From contig NZ_VBSN01000059.1 in the NCBI RefSeq assembly GCF_006149045.1, forward strand, positions 124,001-188,000: a DNA stretch of 64,000 nt, written 5' to 3'. Below, piece by piece: positions 35,746 through 44,744 of the stretch. The translations under genes were made by a program, and so were the position numbers. Source of the DNA: Dyadobacter flavalbus. Its GTDB lineage: Bacteria > Bacteroidota > Bacteroidia > Cytophagales > Spirosomataceae. The notes beneath the pieces are model-generated. The model was not told where the DNA came from, ran no database searches, and worked only from the letters and a program-made list of their open reading frames with translations. Positions within the stretch are counted from its first letter, which is position 1; the number at the start of each line of letters is the position of its first letter.

Positions 35746-35793
35746 AAAAATGTCAGCTCAGGAACATATTCCACTCCTGAGCTGACATTTTTA
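35744..35793. terminator. Bidirectional terminator after folE
   Basis: AAAAATGTCAGCTCAGGA and TCCTGAGCTGACATTTTT form an 18-base perfect stem with an eleven-base loop, bounded by A and T runs. It lies between folE and the convergent isomerase/epimerase gene. Confidence 0.92.
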
Positions 35794-35812
35794 TAACAGA
35801 GTCCGTATTTTA

Positions 35813-36736
35813 CTAGACGGTCGGCGCTATTCTTTCAAGCAATGCTTTGGTAGCTTTGATGCCGTCGTATTCGGAAAGTTTGCTTCCTTCGTATTCAATT
35901 CCGGCAATTCCCTTGAAGCCGCTGTCTTTCACAATTTTCAGGATTTTGGTATAATCCGTTTCAATGCAGTTTCCTTTTTCGTCAAAATCATACGTTTTCG
36001 CACTGACACCTTTTGCAAACGGCATCAGTTCCTTTGTGCCCTGATAACGGTCGTAAGATTCTGCGCAGCCGCCTTCTTTTCTCACAATACAGAAGTTGCC
36101 GAAATCCGGAAGCGTACCCACATTTTTCAGATTTACCTGCTTCATTACGCCTGAAAGCCATTGTCCGTTGGACGAAGAACCGCCGTGATTTTCCACGATT
36201 ACATTGATGCCCGTTTTGGCGGCAAATTCTCCGAGCTTGCTCAAACCGTCCACGGCAGCTTTGGCAATTTCTTCATCCGAACCTTTTCCGAATGCATTCA
36301 CACGAATGGTTTTGCAGCCCAGGAATTTTGCAGCTTCCACCCATTTGTAATGGTTTTCAACGGCTTTGTTTCTAACAGCAGCATCCAGCTCACCGAGTCC
36401 GCCTTCACCGTCGATCATGATCAGGTTATTGGTTACGCCATTATCTTTTGATCTTTTCAGCAAGTCATTAAGATATGTTTTATCCTCCGCTTTGTCCTTG
36501 AAAAACTGGTTTACATATTCCACGATTGAGATTCCGAACTCTTTTCTGGCCAGTTCGGGGAAGTCAAGGTTCGTCAGTTTTTTTGCAAAGAGTGCTTTGT
36601 GCAGCGACCATTCGGCCAGAGAAATATCAAACCACATTTTTTTTGCTGCAGATTCTGCCAGCAAATCGGTCATTGTCGTAGCGGCAAGTGCGGTAACGCC
36701 TGCTTTTTTCAGAAAATCGCGTCGCGAAAAGTACAT
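35813..36736 (-). CDS. Sugar phosphate isomerase/epimerase-like protein with Tat-type signal
   Basis: 307-residue TIM-barrel protein of the AP-endonuclease-2/xylose-isomerase-like superfamily. The leader [20 protein letters not shown] is a Tat signal. The barrel shows [31 protein letters not shown], the metal-binding [13 protein letters not shown], and [12 protein letters not shown] periplasmic isomerase/epimerase or lyase acting on a sugar is likely; the substrate is unknown. It is 24 bases downstream of the CDF transporter gene on the same strand, so the two may be cotranscribed. Confidence 0.87.
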   Translation of the reverse strand: MYFSRRDFLKKAGVTALAATTMTDLLAESAAKKMWFDISLAEWSLHKALFAKKLTNLDFPELARKEFGISIVEYVNQFFKDKAEDKTYLNDLLKRSKDNGVTNNLIMIDGEGGLGELDAAVRNKAVENHYKWVEAAKFLGCKTIRVNAFGKGSDEEIAKAAVDGLSKLGEFAAKTGINVIVENHGGSSSNGQWLSGVMKQVNLKNVGTLPDFGNFCIVRKEGGCAESYDRYQGTKELMPFAKGVSAKTYDFDEKGNCIETDYTKILKIVKDSGFKGIAGIEYEGSKLSEYDGIKATKALLERIAPTV

Positions 36737-36760
36737 TTTGGTTAGAATTTAGATTGATTA

Positions 36761-37774
36761 TTATTCCTGAATATGAATGCTTGCTTCGGTATATAATTTT
36801 TCATTTTTGACCAGATTGGCTGCATCCCATTCAATATCCTGAATGAAATTGTGCTGCCGTACGGGACAATTCTCAATGCGGCAGAAGTAACAGCACTGGT
36901 ACAGACACGGATCGGCATGAACAAAGACCTCCGTTTCGCCGTTATGGCTGTTTTTTAAAATATTTTCCAGGTCATGAATCGTTTCATGCACTTTCTGCAG
37001 TTCCCAATAATACGGCAAAGTAAGATGACAATCAATATGCAGGTCGGAGCCGTATTGCTGTACGCGAAGATTATGAACGTCGATCCATGCCGGATTCTTG
37101 TGGCTGCGGAGTGTATTGACAACTTTTTCCAGCAAATGCTCGTCACTGGCGTCCATCAGACCGGCTACCGATTTGCTGACGAGCTTGAACCCGTTGTAAG
37201 CCAGAAACATGCCAAAAAGCAGTGAAGCAACGCTGTCGATCCAGACAAATCCGGTTAGCAAGATTAGCCCGACGCTGACGATCAGCACAAGACTGCTGAT
37301 GCTGTCGGTCATCAGATGTCTTCCGTCTGCAACAAGCGCAAGCGAATTTGCTTTTTTCCCTTCGGTCAAAAGTTTGTAGCCGATGGCCGTATTGACCAGA
37401 ATCGTAAAAAGGATGAAGCCCGAACCCTGCGCAAGATTCTGGATAGGAGCGGGGTCCATCAATCTTTTTACCGCTTCAAGAATAATGAACAGCGAGGCAA
37501 TCATGATCAACGCTCCTTCAAAGCCTGCTGAAAAAAATTCTATTTTTCCATGTCCGTACGGATGATTTCTGTCTTTCGGCTGTGAAGAAAGGTAAATGCT
37601 GTAAAAGGCAAAACCACTTGCAATCACATTGATAATGGATTCCAGCGCATCGCTCAGAATGGCATTGGAAGAAGTAAGGTAATACGCAAAAAACTTCAAA
37701 CCCGTCAGCAGAATACTGGCTATAAAAGACAGCAGAATGAGACGTTGTTTAAGCTTATTTTGGTTTATTTGCAT
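36761..37774 (-). CDS. Cation diffusion facilitator with Cys-rich C-terminus
   Basis: 337-residue CDF metal efflux protein: six transmembrane helices (to about residue 205), then a cytoplasmic domain (about 210-288). The transport site is Asp42 (LSDALES) with His153 and Asp157 (DGRHLMTDS), but the fourth ligand position is Ser46, where FieF/YiiP has Asp. The tail carries five cysteines in CLYQCCYFCRIENC (Cys290, 294, 295, 298, 303), a probable extra metal site. The substrate may be Zn, Fe, Co or Cd. It is divergent from the NUDIX gene and upstream of the isomerase gene. Confidence 0.92.
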   Translation of the reverse strand: MQINQNKLKQRLILLSFIASILLTGLKFFAYYLTSSNAILSDALESIINVIASGFAFYSIYLSSQPKDRNHPYGHGKIEFFSAGFEGALIMIASLFIILEAVKRLMDPAPIQNLAQGSGFILFTILVNTAIGYKLLTEGKKANSLALVADGRHLMTDSISSLVLIVSVGLILLTGFVWIDSVASLLFGMFLAYNGFKLVSKSVAGLMDASDEHLLEKVVNTLRSHKNPAWIDVHNLRVQQYGSDLHIDCHLTLPYYWELQKVHETIHDLENILKNSHNGETEVFVHADPCLYQCCYFCRIENCPVRQHNFIQDIEWDAANLVKNEKLYTEASIHIQE

Positions 37775-37821
37775 TTGGGATTTGTTATTCAGGCGTTAAA
37801 AATACTAAGAAAATACGGGTT

Positions 37822-38367
37822 ATGTCCACAGAAAATAATTGGAAGACGCTTTCTTCCGAAACTGTATATGAAAATGCGTGGCTGGAACTCAGTCACCGTG
37901 ATGTCATTAACCCGTCTGGAAATAAAGGTATTTACGGGCTTGTAAAGTTCAAAAATCAGGCAATCGGTGTTATTCCGATGGATGAAGAAGGGAATATTTA
38001 TCTGGTCGGACAGTTTCGTTATGCCATTGACGAGTATTCCTGGGAAATTCCTGAAGGCGGCGGTTTGCTGGGCACCGATCCGCTGGAAGCTGCCAGGCGG
38101 GAACTGAAGGAAGAAACAGGGCTTTTTGCAAACAAATGGACCAAGCTTGCACGGATTCATACTTCCAATTCCGCAACCAACGAAGAAGGGTTCCTGTACA
38201 TTGCCGAAGAACTGACTCAAAAAGAAGCCGAGCCGGAAGACACGGAAGACCTTCAGATCCGGAAAGTACCGCTGAAAGAAGCCGTGGAAATGGTCATGCG
38301 CTCTGAAATAACTGATTCGCTTTCCGTTTGTGCCATCTTAATGACAGCAAGGCTGAGGGGAATCTGA
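37822..38367 (+). CDS. NUDIX hydrolase (ADP-ribose pyrophosphatase-like)
   Basis: 181-residue NUDIX protein. The Nudix box begins with EGGGLLGTDPLEAARR and continues ELKEETG, preserving REx2EE. The region before it (IPMDEEGNIYLVGQFRYA, YSWEIPEGGG) matches ADP-ribose/nucleoside diphosphate-sugar hydrolases. It would cleave ADP-ribose or a related compound to AMP and a phosphosugar. It is one base from the LysE gene and coupled to it. Confidence 0.92.
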   Translation: MSTENNWKTLSSETVYENAWLELSHRDVINPSGNKGIYGLVKFKNQAIGVIPMDEEGNIYLVGQFRYAIDEYSWEIPEGGGLLGTDPLEAARRELKEETGLFANKWTKLARIHTSNSATNEEGFLYIAEELTQKEAEPEDTEDLQIRKVPLKEAVEMVMRSEITDSLSVCAILMTARLRGI

Positions 38368-38368
38368 T

Positions 38369-38983
38369 ATGCTGGAATCTTTGTTTTACGGTACGCTCAC
38401 AGGAATTGCCTTGTGTCTGACGTTTGGAACCGTGTTTTTTTCGCTGGTCCAGAACAGCGTTGACAATGGCTACAAAACAGGGATCAAAATTGCAGCCGGT
38501 GTATTTGTATGCGATCTGATCTTTGTGTTTTTTGCGATTTTCGGAACCTCGCTGCTTCCCGACATTCCGGATTTTAAAAAATGGATGGCCGGTGCCGGCA
38601 TCGTTTTTCTGCTGATTCTGGGATTAAGTAATTTAATCAAGGGCCAGCCGAAGATTGCTTACCCAAAGACCAGCCTTGGAAATCTGCTTTATTATTTTAC
38701 AACCGGTTTTTTGTTGAACGGCCTCAATCCGGTCAATTTTATCAGCTGGGTTACGATTGCATCCTATATCCGCACCAATCTGCATTACAATTACAATCAG
38801 GTTCTGCTTTTTTTCGGTGCGAGCGTGATTGCCGTTTTTCTGGTCGAATGCGCCATTGCAGTATTTGCGCACCGCCTTAAGCGTATTTTTACACCCAGAG
38901 TCGTCACGATTTTCAACAAAGTGACAGGCATCATATTTATCCTGATTGCCTGCCAGATTGCCTATGCGAATTTTATAAAATAG
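38369..38983 (+). CDS. LysE-family exporter
   Basis: 204-residue membrane protein with six helices and the LysE/RhtB layout: FYGTLTGIALCLTFGTVFFS, TGIKIAAGVFVCDLIFVF, FTTGFLLNGLNPVNFISWVT and NKVTGIIFILIACQIAYANF. It exports an amino acid or a small metabolite. The ATG begins one base after the NUDIX stop. A functional tie to the NUDIX hydrolase is not evident. Confidence 0.88.
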   Translation: MLESLFYGTLTGIALCLTFGTVFFSLVQNSVDNGYKTGIKIAAGVFVCDLIFVFFAIFGTSLLPDIPDFKKWMAGAGIVFLLILGLSNLIKGQPKIAYPKTSLGNLLYYFTTGFLLNGLNPVNFISWVTIASYIRTNLHYNYNQVLLFFGASVIAVFLVECAIAVFAHRLKRIFTPRVVTIFNKVTGIIFILIACQIAYANFIK

Positions 38984-38993
38984 GTATTATCAA

Positions 38994-40556
38994 CTAAGTT
39001 GTATAACCGTTGCTCTTCAGAAAGCCTTTCCAGTCATTGATCAGGAAGTTTTTGAAAACCCTTGGAAACTTGTGCTGTCCGCCCATTTTTCCCTTTGCTT
39101 TCATCCAGTCGTAAAATGCTTTATTCGGAAGTACAGTAACGAAAATTTCTTTCAGCGCATGCCTGCGCTCTACGGCATAATCATCGTTCAGTTCCGCCAG
39201 TCTTGCATCCAGCCTTGATTTTAGAACTTCGGCGTCCACATCATTTTCTTCCACGCCGATATACCAGTGATGTGCGAACAGACTTTCGTACTCTACGCCG
39301 CAAACCGTGAACTCCTTGACAGTAACGCCCATTTCATCCGCAACAAGGTCAACAGCTTTGTTCATATTGTCAACAGAAAGGTGCTCGCCGCAAAGACTTA
39401 AATAATGTTTGGTTCTTCCGGTAATGACGATTTCACCTTTGGCTTTATCCACAAATTTGACCGTATCGCCGATCAGATACCGCCATGCTCCTGCACAGGT
39501 TGACAGCAGCAGTGCATATTCCTTGCCTTCTTCCACCTGATCCACCATCAGCGTTTCGGGATCGGCCTGAAGCGTTCCTTCCGAATCGAAGTTTTTTTCA
39601 TTAAAAGGAATAAACTCGAAAAACAGGCCGTTGTCGCAAACAAGCTCCATTCCCGTCGCACCCGGACGTGTCTGATACGCGATAAAACCTTCCGAGGCAA
39701 GGTACGTATTGATGTAAATCAGCGGTCGTGCAAGCAGTTTTTCAAAACCTTTGCGGTACGGCTCGAAAGAAACACCGCCATGCGCAAAAACCTGAAGATT
39801 AGGCCAGATGTCGTGGATCGTTTTTACATTGTAATGTGCAATGATCTTTTCCATCAGCAGCTGGATCCACGCCGGGACGCCTACGATAAAGCCGATATCC
39901 CATTCATGTGCCTGTTTCGTAATTTCTTCCAGTTTCAGGCCCCAGTCTTTCTGGGCGGCTATTTTTTCACCGGGTTTGTAATAAGGCCGGAACCAGTAGG
40001 GAATCTGTTTGGCCTGAATACCGCTGAGATCGCCTTCAAAATGCTTGTCCTGATTGTTCAGGTTCGTGCTTCCGCTCAGCATCAGAAATCCTTTTTCATA
40101 CAGATTGTCCGGAAGGTTTTTATAATGGCCAAGCGAAAGAATCTGGCGGATGCTTGTTTTCTGAATGGCCCTCGACATGGCCTTTGTTACCGGAATATGT
40201 TTGGTAGAGGCTTCGGACGTTCCGGAACTCAGCGCATAATACTTGATCTGACCGGGCCAGCAAATGTCTTTTTGCCCTTCAAGCGACTTATGCCACCATT
40301 CATTGAATATCTTGTTGTAATCGTAAACAGGTACTGACTTTTTATAAAGTTCATAAAACGCGCCCTTTTCACCGAACAAAATGGATGAAAGCAATTCGTC
40401 AAAATTATACTTTTCTCCGAATTCCGTGTATCTCGCCTTGGCAAGAAGCTTGGCAAGCGTTTTTTTCTGCTGCTGATGAAGTCCCGCCTTTCTGCGGTTG
40501 GCAACAATATTGCTGAAATGGATTCCTCTTTTTAATAAACTGCCTACTAATGCCAT
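38994..40556 (-). CDS. GH3-family acyl-acid-amido synthetase
   Basis: 520-residue GH3 (auxin-responsive-promoter) family protein, of the ANL adenylating superfamily. Plant members join amino acids to jasmonate or indole-acetate. Visible stretches are the phosphate-loop region YALSSGTSEASTKHIPVTKA, the acyl-binding part GIQAKQIPYWFRPYYKPG, YINTYLASEGFIAYQTRPG and WRYLIGDTVKFVDKAKGEIVITGRTKHYLSL with the C-terminal hinge. Bacterial substrates are unknown. It starts 14 bases after surE and should be in the same transcript. Confidence 0.92.
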   Translation of the reverse strand: MALVGSLLKRGIHFSNIVANRRKAGLHQQQKKTLAKLLAKARYTEFGEKYNFDELLSSILFGEKGAFYELYKKSVPVYDYNKIFNEWWHKSLEGQKDICWPGQIKYYALSSGTSEASTKHIPVTKAMSRAIQKTSIRQILSLGHYKNLPDNLYEKGFLMLSGSTNLNNQDKHFEGDLSGIQAKQIPYWFRPYYKPGEKIAAQKDWGLKLEEITKQAHEWDIGFIVGVPAWIQLLMEKIIAHYNVKTIHDIWPNLQVFAHGGVSFEPYRKGFEKLLARPLIYINTYLASEGFIAYQTRPGATGMELVCDNGLFFEFIPFNEKNFDSEGTLQADPETLMVDQVEEGKEYALLLSTCAGAWRYLIGDTVKFVDKAKGEIVITGRTKHYLSLCGEHLSVDNMNKAVDLVADEMGVTVKEFTVCGVEYESLFAHHWYIGVEENDVDAEVLKSRLDARLAELNDDYAVERRHALKEIFVTVLPNKAFYDWMKAKGKMGGQHKFPRVFKNFLINDWKGFLKSNGYTT

Positions 40557-40570
40557 AGCTGATTATTTAA

Positions 40571-41338
40571 TTATAAATCCCACGTCGAGAGCTGTTCCAG
40601 TGCCTTGTACTCGGTGAGGTCATACTGACACGGAACTACCGAAATATAGTTGTTGTCCAAAGCCCATACGTCGGTATCTTCCTTTTCAGTGTCAAAATTG
40701 ACAAAATTCCCGGCCATCCAGAGGTATCCTCTTCCGTTCGGGTCTACTCTGTAATCAAATTTTTCCTGCCATTTTGCGTGTGCCTGACGACAAACTTTAA
40801 CGCCTTTCAGCGGCAGGCTGGTTTTCTCCGGAATATTTACATTCAGTGCGATGCCGTTCGGAATCCCGTTTTTCAGCGCCGATTCCGTTATGGATTTAAT
40901 GTAAGGTATTGCATGACTGAAATCAGCATCTTCGCGGAAATCGCATAAAGAAAATCCGATTGCCGGAATGCCTTCAATGGCTGCTTCTATGGCTGCCGAC
41001 ATCGTACCCGAATAAAGCACGCTGATGGAACTGTTGCTTCCGTGATTGATGCCGCTTACGACAAGGTCGGGTTTTCTGTCCTGAAGAACGTAATTTTTTG
41101 CAAGTTTGACACAATCAGCCGGTGTTCCGGAGCATTCATATTCGGTAACGCCTTCAAAAATGTGCGTGGAATAAAGCCGTAGCGGTTCACCGATTGTAAT
41201 GGCGTGGCCCATGCCGGATTGCGGACTGTTCGGGGCAACAACAATGACTTCACCGATTGTCTGCATGGTTTCTACCAGTGTCCGAATTCCTTTGGATGTT
41301 ATTCCATCGTCATTTGTAACTAAAATAAGGGGTTTCAT
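40571..41338 (-). CDS. surE: 5'/3'-nucleotidase SurE
   Basis: 255-residue SurE, a metal-dependent phosphatase of nucleoside 5'- and 3'-monophosphates. VTNDDGITSKG (Asn9-Asp10-Asp11), VAPNSPQSGMGHAITIGEPL, ECSGTPADCVKLA and VVSGINHGSNSSISVLYSGT are signatures. An exact Bacteroidota promoter (41446-41475) lies about 110 bases upstream, inside the start of the divergent acetyltransferase gene. The GH3 gene follows. Confidence 0.96.
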   Translation of the reverse strand: MKPLILVTNDDGITSKGIRTLVETMQTIGEVIVVAPNSPQSGMGHAITIGEPLRLYSTHIFEGVTEYECSGTPADCVKLAKNYVLQDRKPDLVVSGINHGSNSSISVLYSGTMSAAIEAAIEGIPAIGFSLCDFREDADFSHAIPYIKSITESALKNGIPNGIALNVNIPEKTSLPLKGVKVCRQAHAKWQEKFDYRVDPNGRGYLWMAGNFVNFDTEKEDTDVWALDNNYISVVPCQYDLTEYKALEQLSTWDL

Positions 41339-41445
41339 ATATTTCTACTTGTCAGCTTGCAGGCTCGTAACAGCTAAGTTCCGATTTGCTGAAAAGCCGT
41401 GTGGTTTTTAAGAGTGAAAACTATTTATTTGCATTCCTTGTACGC

Positions 41446-41475
41446 CAAAATTAAGCAATATGCCTTCATTCGCAA
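41446..41475 (-). promoter_or_regulatory. Promoter for surE-GH3
   Basis: On the minus strand TTG at 41475-41473 and TAATTTTG at 41453-41446 are separated by exactly 19 bases, matching TTG-N19-TAnnTTTG. It overlaps the first codons of the divergent acetyltransferase gene at 41460. Confidence 0.5.
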
Positions 41476-41957
41476 TAAAGCATGCATCCGTTGATGATAT
41501 TCCTGACATTATTAGAATACAGGAAAAGACCTGGGAAACTACTTACAAGGATATTCTCAGCAAAGAGCAGATTGATTATATGTTTGAAAAAATATATTCG
41601 CATGATTCGCTGAACCATCAGATGCTCAACGACAAGCACCAGTTTCTGATGCTTGAAAATAACGGAAATCCCGAAGGTTTTGCATCTGTTTCCAAAGAAA
41701 GCCCCGAAACTTTCAAATTACATAAAATCTATGTACTTCCGTCACTGCAAGGTTCCGGGGCCGGAAAATATATGCTGAACGAAATTGAAAATTACATCCG
41801 GTCAGAAGGAGGAAACAAGCTGATACTTAACGTAAATAGGTTTAACAAAGCCCGAGCTTTTTACGAGAAAATGGGTTTTTACGTAACGGAAGAAAAGGAC
41901 ATTCCTTTCGGCCCGTACTGGATGAATGATTACATTCTGGAAAAAGACCTGCGCTGA
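41460..41957 (+). CDS. GNAT-family N-acetyltransferase
   Basis: 165-residue GNAT protein. The N-terminus IKHASVDDIPDIIRIQEKTW is a usual first strand-helix. Acetyl-CoA motif A is IYVLPSLQGSGAGKYMLNEI. Motif B includes LNVNRFNKARAFYEKMGF. The substrate (amine of a small molecule or protein N-terminus) is unknown. It is convergent with trhO, the two stops being three bases apart, and its 5' end overlaps the surE promoter. Confidence 0.9.
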   Translation: MPSFAIKHASVDDIPDIIRIQEKTWETTYKDILSKEQIDYMFEKIYSHDSLNHQMLNDKHQFLMLENNGNPEGFASVSKESPETFKLHKIYVLPSLQGSGAGKYMLNEIENYIRSEGGNKLILNVNRFNKARAFYEKMGFYVTEEKDIPFGPYWMNDYILEKDLR

Positions 41958-41960
41958 TTG

Positions 41961-42944
41961 CTACGCTCCGGTTTTGGTAGCCAGTTTCATTTTTTTCAAG
42001 TTTTTCTTCTGACTTTTCAATCCCTGCAATGGGTGATAATGATTGCTGTTGCTTACATAATATCCTGTTCCGTCGTAGGCGCGCTTGCCGGGATGTGCCT
42101 TGCATTCAGGCGAGCATGCACCTTCCATCTGCTCCGCGCAGCTATGGCAAACCGGCACGTGCGTGTTGCATTCCGCATTGGAGCAATTGATCATCCGATC
42201 ACAAGGCTCGCCGCAGATATAGCATTTTGAAATGATGGTCGGATTAACGCTGTTTACGTCAACTGTAATCCTGTTGTCAAACACATAGCATTTTCCGTCA
42301 AAATTCTCACCACCTTCTTCCAGTCCGTAGCGGATGATGCCGCCATGCAGCTGGTAAACGTCTTTAAACCCCTGTTCCAGCAGATAAGCGCTTGCTTTCT
42401 CGCATTTGATACCGCCCGTGCAGTAAGTAACTATCTTTTTATCTTTAAGATGCTCGATTTCATGGACATGATCCGGAAGTTCGCGCAGGTTATGCATGTT
42501 GAAAGTAACAGCGCCTTTGAATTTCCCGACCTCATGTTCATAATCCGAACGCATATCCACCAGCACCACATCCGGATCATTTATTATCTGTTTGAATTCA
42601 GAAGGTTCCAGATGTTTTCCCGTACGCACGAGCGGGTTTACATTCAGATCGGAATTGACAATTTCATCTTTTACACGGACATGCAGTTTCTGGAAAGCAA
42701 TTTTATCATGCTCTTCCACCTTGAACTGCACATTCCTGAACCGCTCATCGGAACGGATGTAATTCATGTACGCTTCGCAGTCTTCCGGTGTTCCGGAAAC
42801 AGTACCGTTAAGTCCTTCGGGAGCAATGATAATCCTTCCCAGCAGATTATGCTCCACACAAAATAAATGATGCTCGTCGCGGTAAGTTTCAGTATCCGCG
42901 ATGGGTGCATAGTAATAATATAGTATAACCCTGAAAGGCTTCAT
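41961..42944 (-). CDS. trhO: tRNA uridine-34 hydroxylase TrhO
   Basis: 327-residue rhodanese-domain protein that hydroxylates U34 of tRNAs in the mo5U/cmo5U pathway. It opens with RVILYYYYAPIADTETYRDE. Family stretches include PEGLNGTVSGTPEDCEAY, ARGVD-like VLVDMRSDYEHEVGKFKGAV, the active-site loop VTYCTGGIKCEKASAYL, FKDVYQLHGGIIRYG and a Cys-rich zinc-like tail (CYICGEPCDRMINC). It converges with the GNAT gene. Confidence 0.95.
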   Translation of the reverse strand: MKPFRVILYYYYAPIADTETYRDEHHLFCVEHNLLGRIIIAPEGLNGTVSGTPEDCEAYMNYIRSDERFRNVQFKVEEHDKIAFQKLHVRVKDEIVNSDLNVNPLVRTGKHLEPSEFKQIINDPDVVLVDMRSDYEHEVGKFKGAVTFNMHNLRELPDHVHEIEHLKDKKIVTYCTGGIKCEKASAYLLEQGFKDVYQLHGGIIRYGLEEGGENFDGKCYVFDNRITVDVNSVNPTIISKCYICGEPCDRMINCSNAECNTHVPVCHSCAEQMEGACSPECKAHPGKRAYDGTGYYVSNSNHYHPLQGLKSQKKNLKKMKLATKTGA

Positions 42945-43141
42945 TAGTTTAATCCTGATATATTGAACAAAGAAAAAGAGCTTCGTTTAACGAAATTCCC
43001 ATTCCGGAATGAACCGCAAATATATAAATTGCTGCGCTTTATAGGAAATCAAAAAACAGGCTGCGTCAAGGGAAAATCTGTTGTGAAATCCATACTTTTG
43101 CAATCATCCGTTCCGAAATTTCATTAACTTTTTCAAACAGT

Positions 43142-43756
43142 ATGCACATAGCGATCATTGGCAACATCGGTGCGGGAAAAACGACTTTGACCCAGATGCT
43201 CGGAGAGTATTTCAAGTGGGAAGTCATGTACGAAGCAGTGGAAGGCAATCCTTATCTGGCCGATTTTTACCAGGATATGGAGCGCTGGGCTTTTAATCTG
43301 CAGATTTATTTTCTGAACAGCAGGTTTGCGCAAGTTCAGAAAATTCGTTCTGCAACTTACTCGACCATTATTCAGGACCGGACCATTTATGAAGATGCTT
43401 ATATATTTGCGAGAAACCTGCATGATTCCGGCGTTCTGACAGAGCGTGATTATCAGACTTATTTGTTGCTTTTTGAAACCATTATCAAAACAGTTTCACA
43501 GCCGGATCTTCTGATTTACCTTAAAGCAGATATTCCCAAGCTGGTCGCGCAGATCAAGAAAAGAGGAAGAGAATTCGAGTCGGATATTTCAGTTGATTAC
43601 CTGCAGAACCTGAACAATTATTACGAAGATTTTGCAAAAAATTACGATCACGGAAAGATCATTGAAATAGACGTAAACCGGATGGATTTTGCTTCCAATC
43701 CGGATGATTTTCAATTTATCGTATCTAAACTCAATAAAGAACTTTTTTATATCTGA
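43142..43756 (+). CDS. Deoxynucleoside kinase
   Basis: 204-residue kinase of the dCK/dGK/dAK family. The P-loop is IGNIGAGKTTL. EAVEGNPYLADFYQDMERW is the substrate-binding ED/N region. TIIQDRTIYEDAYIFARNLH carries the DRS-like motif. LIYLKADIPKLVAQIKKRGREFE holds the lid. It phosphorylates deoxynucleosides in salvage; the exact base preference (deoxyadenosine or deoxycytidine) is not visible. Its stop lies 21 bases from the stop of the convergent secreted-protein gene. Confidence 0.92.
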   Translation: MHIAIIGNIGAGKTTLTQMLGEYFKWEVMYEAVEGNPYLADFYQDMERWAFNLQIYFLNSRFAQVQKIRSATYSTIIQDRTIYEDAYIFARNLHDSGVLTERDYQTYLLLFETIIKTVSQPDLLIYLKADIPKLVAQIKKRGREFESDISVDYLQNLNNYYEDFAKNYDHGKIIEIDVNRMDFASNPDDFQFIVSKLNKELFYI

Positions 43757-43777
43757 GTCAAATACATCGTCGGTCAA

Positions 43778-44236
43778 TTAAATAATGCACTGTAAAGCTT
43801 TATTAAGCAGCTTGTTTTTCTGGCTGCTGATGGAGTAGATTTTGGTTTCTTCCGGAAGTATGATTTCGATCTTGACAGTTCCTTTCATTTTTTCCATTTC
43901 CTCAGGCGTTACCGGTGAAGAAAGTGTAAAGGAACTATTCCAGAAATTCCGGTTTGACGCCGTGGTAAACAGCGTAAAATTGCCTTTCGTGGAGGTAAAT
44001 TTTATTTCAGTAAACGTCTGAACATGAAAGATAAGCTCGATCAGTTTATTATTATAGGTAAATATTTTTTCTTCTCCGGTTTTGGAAAGCGTCACAAATT
44101 CATGCGTACCTGAAAGGATAACATCCTGAAAATAAATCTTTTGTTTGGTCGCTCTGCTAATTTTTTCCTGACATTGTGCATGGGCAGTATGGAACGCAAA
44201 CAGCAGCAGGAAGCCGGATAAATGAAGTATTTTCAT
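43778..44236 (-). CDS. Hypothetical secreted protein
   Basis: 152-residue protein not recognised. It has a signal peptide (MKILHLSGFLLLFAFHTAHAQ) and a mature part of about 130 residues rich in beta-prone stretches (KQKIYFQDVILSGTHEFVTL, NKLIELIFHVQTFTEIKF, GTVKIEIILPEETKIY) with two Cys. No enzymatic motif is seen. Probably a small periplasmic beta-sandwich protein. Confidence 0.7.
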   Translation of the reverse strand: MKILHLSGFLLLFAFHTAHAQCQEKISRATKQKIYFQDVILSGTHEFVTLSKTGEEKIFTYNNKLIELIFHVQTFTEIKFTSTKGNFTLFTTASNRNFWNSSFTLSSPVTPEEMEKMKGTVKIEIILPEETKIYSISSQKNKLLNKALQCII

Positions 44237-44473
44237 GGAGAAATGTTCCTTCTGGCTTTTGATTGTTAAAAGGGTGGATACAAATTATAAAATTATTTCT
44301 GCAAAATAGAAATACATGGTCAAACTTCAATGTATTTAGTTGAATTGATGAATCAGGATTTGGATTGTTTTCTATTTTGACACAACCTTTACAAAAGCCA
44401 ATTCACTTCCTGAATACATCAACATCAGTAATTTGAAACTGGTGGTTGCCGATAATGGAGCAGAATGCAACAT

Positions 44474-44509
44474 AAAAAAACCGCGCAGGGGAAATTCCCG
44501 ACGCGGTTT
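44474..44509 (-). terminator. Terminator after tRNA-Leu
   Basis: On the minus strand AAACCGCG and CGCGGTTT form a stem and are followed by a run of T, beginning a few bases after the tRNA 3' end. Confidence 0.8.
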
Positions 44510-44510
44510 G

Positions 44511-44594
44511 TGACCAGAAGGAGAGTCGAACTCCTATACCCGAACGGGCACTACCCCCTCAAAGTAGCGTGTCTACCAATTCCACCACCTGGCC
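44511..44594 (-). tRNA. tRNA-Leu (anticodon GAG)
   Basis: 84-base class II tRNA. Minus-strand 5' end GGCCAGG pairs with TCTGGTC (with two G-T pairs). The D arm has GGAATTGGTAGAC. The anticodon stem CTACT/GGTAG encloses loop TTGAGGG with GAG at positions 34-36, reading CUC/CUU. A variable arm TGCCCGTTCGGGTA and T arm AGGAGTTCGACTCTCCT follow. The discriminator is A and CCA is not encoded. Confidence 0.95.
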
Positions 44595-44744
44595 GTGATT
44601 TGTGATGCAAAACTACAATTTAAATTAAATGCCGCAAGTCGCAGGTAAATCTTTTTTAACGAAAAACGGATCATTAACCAACGCAGCGCAGTTCTTAGAG
44701 GTCGCCCGGCTTCATCAGTTGACATTTACATATCTAAATTATTA

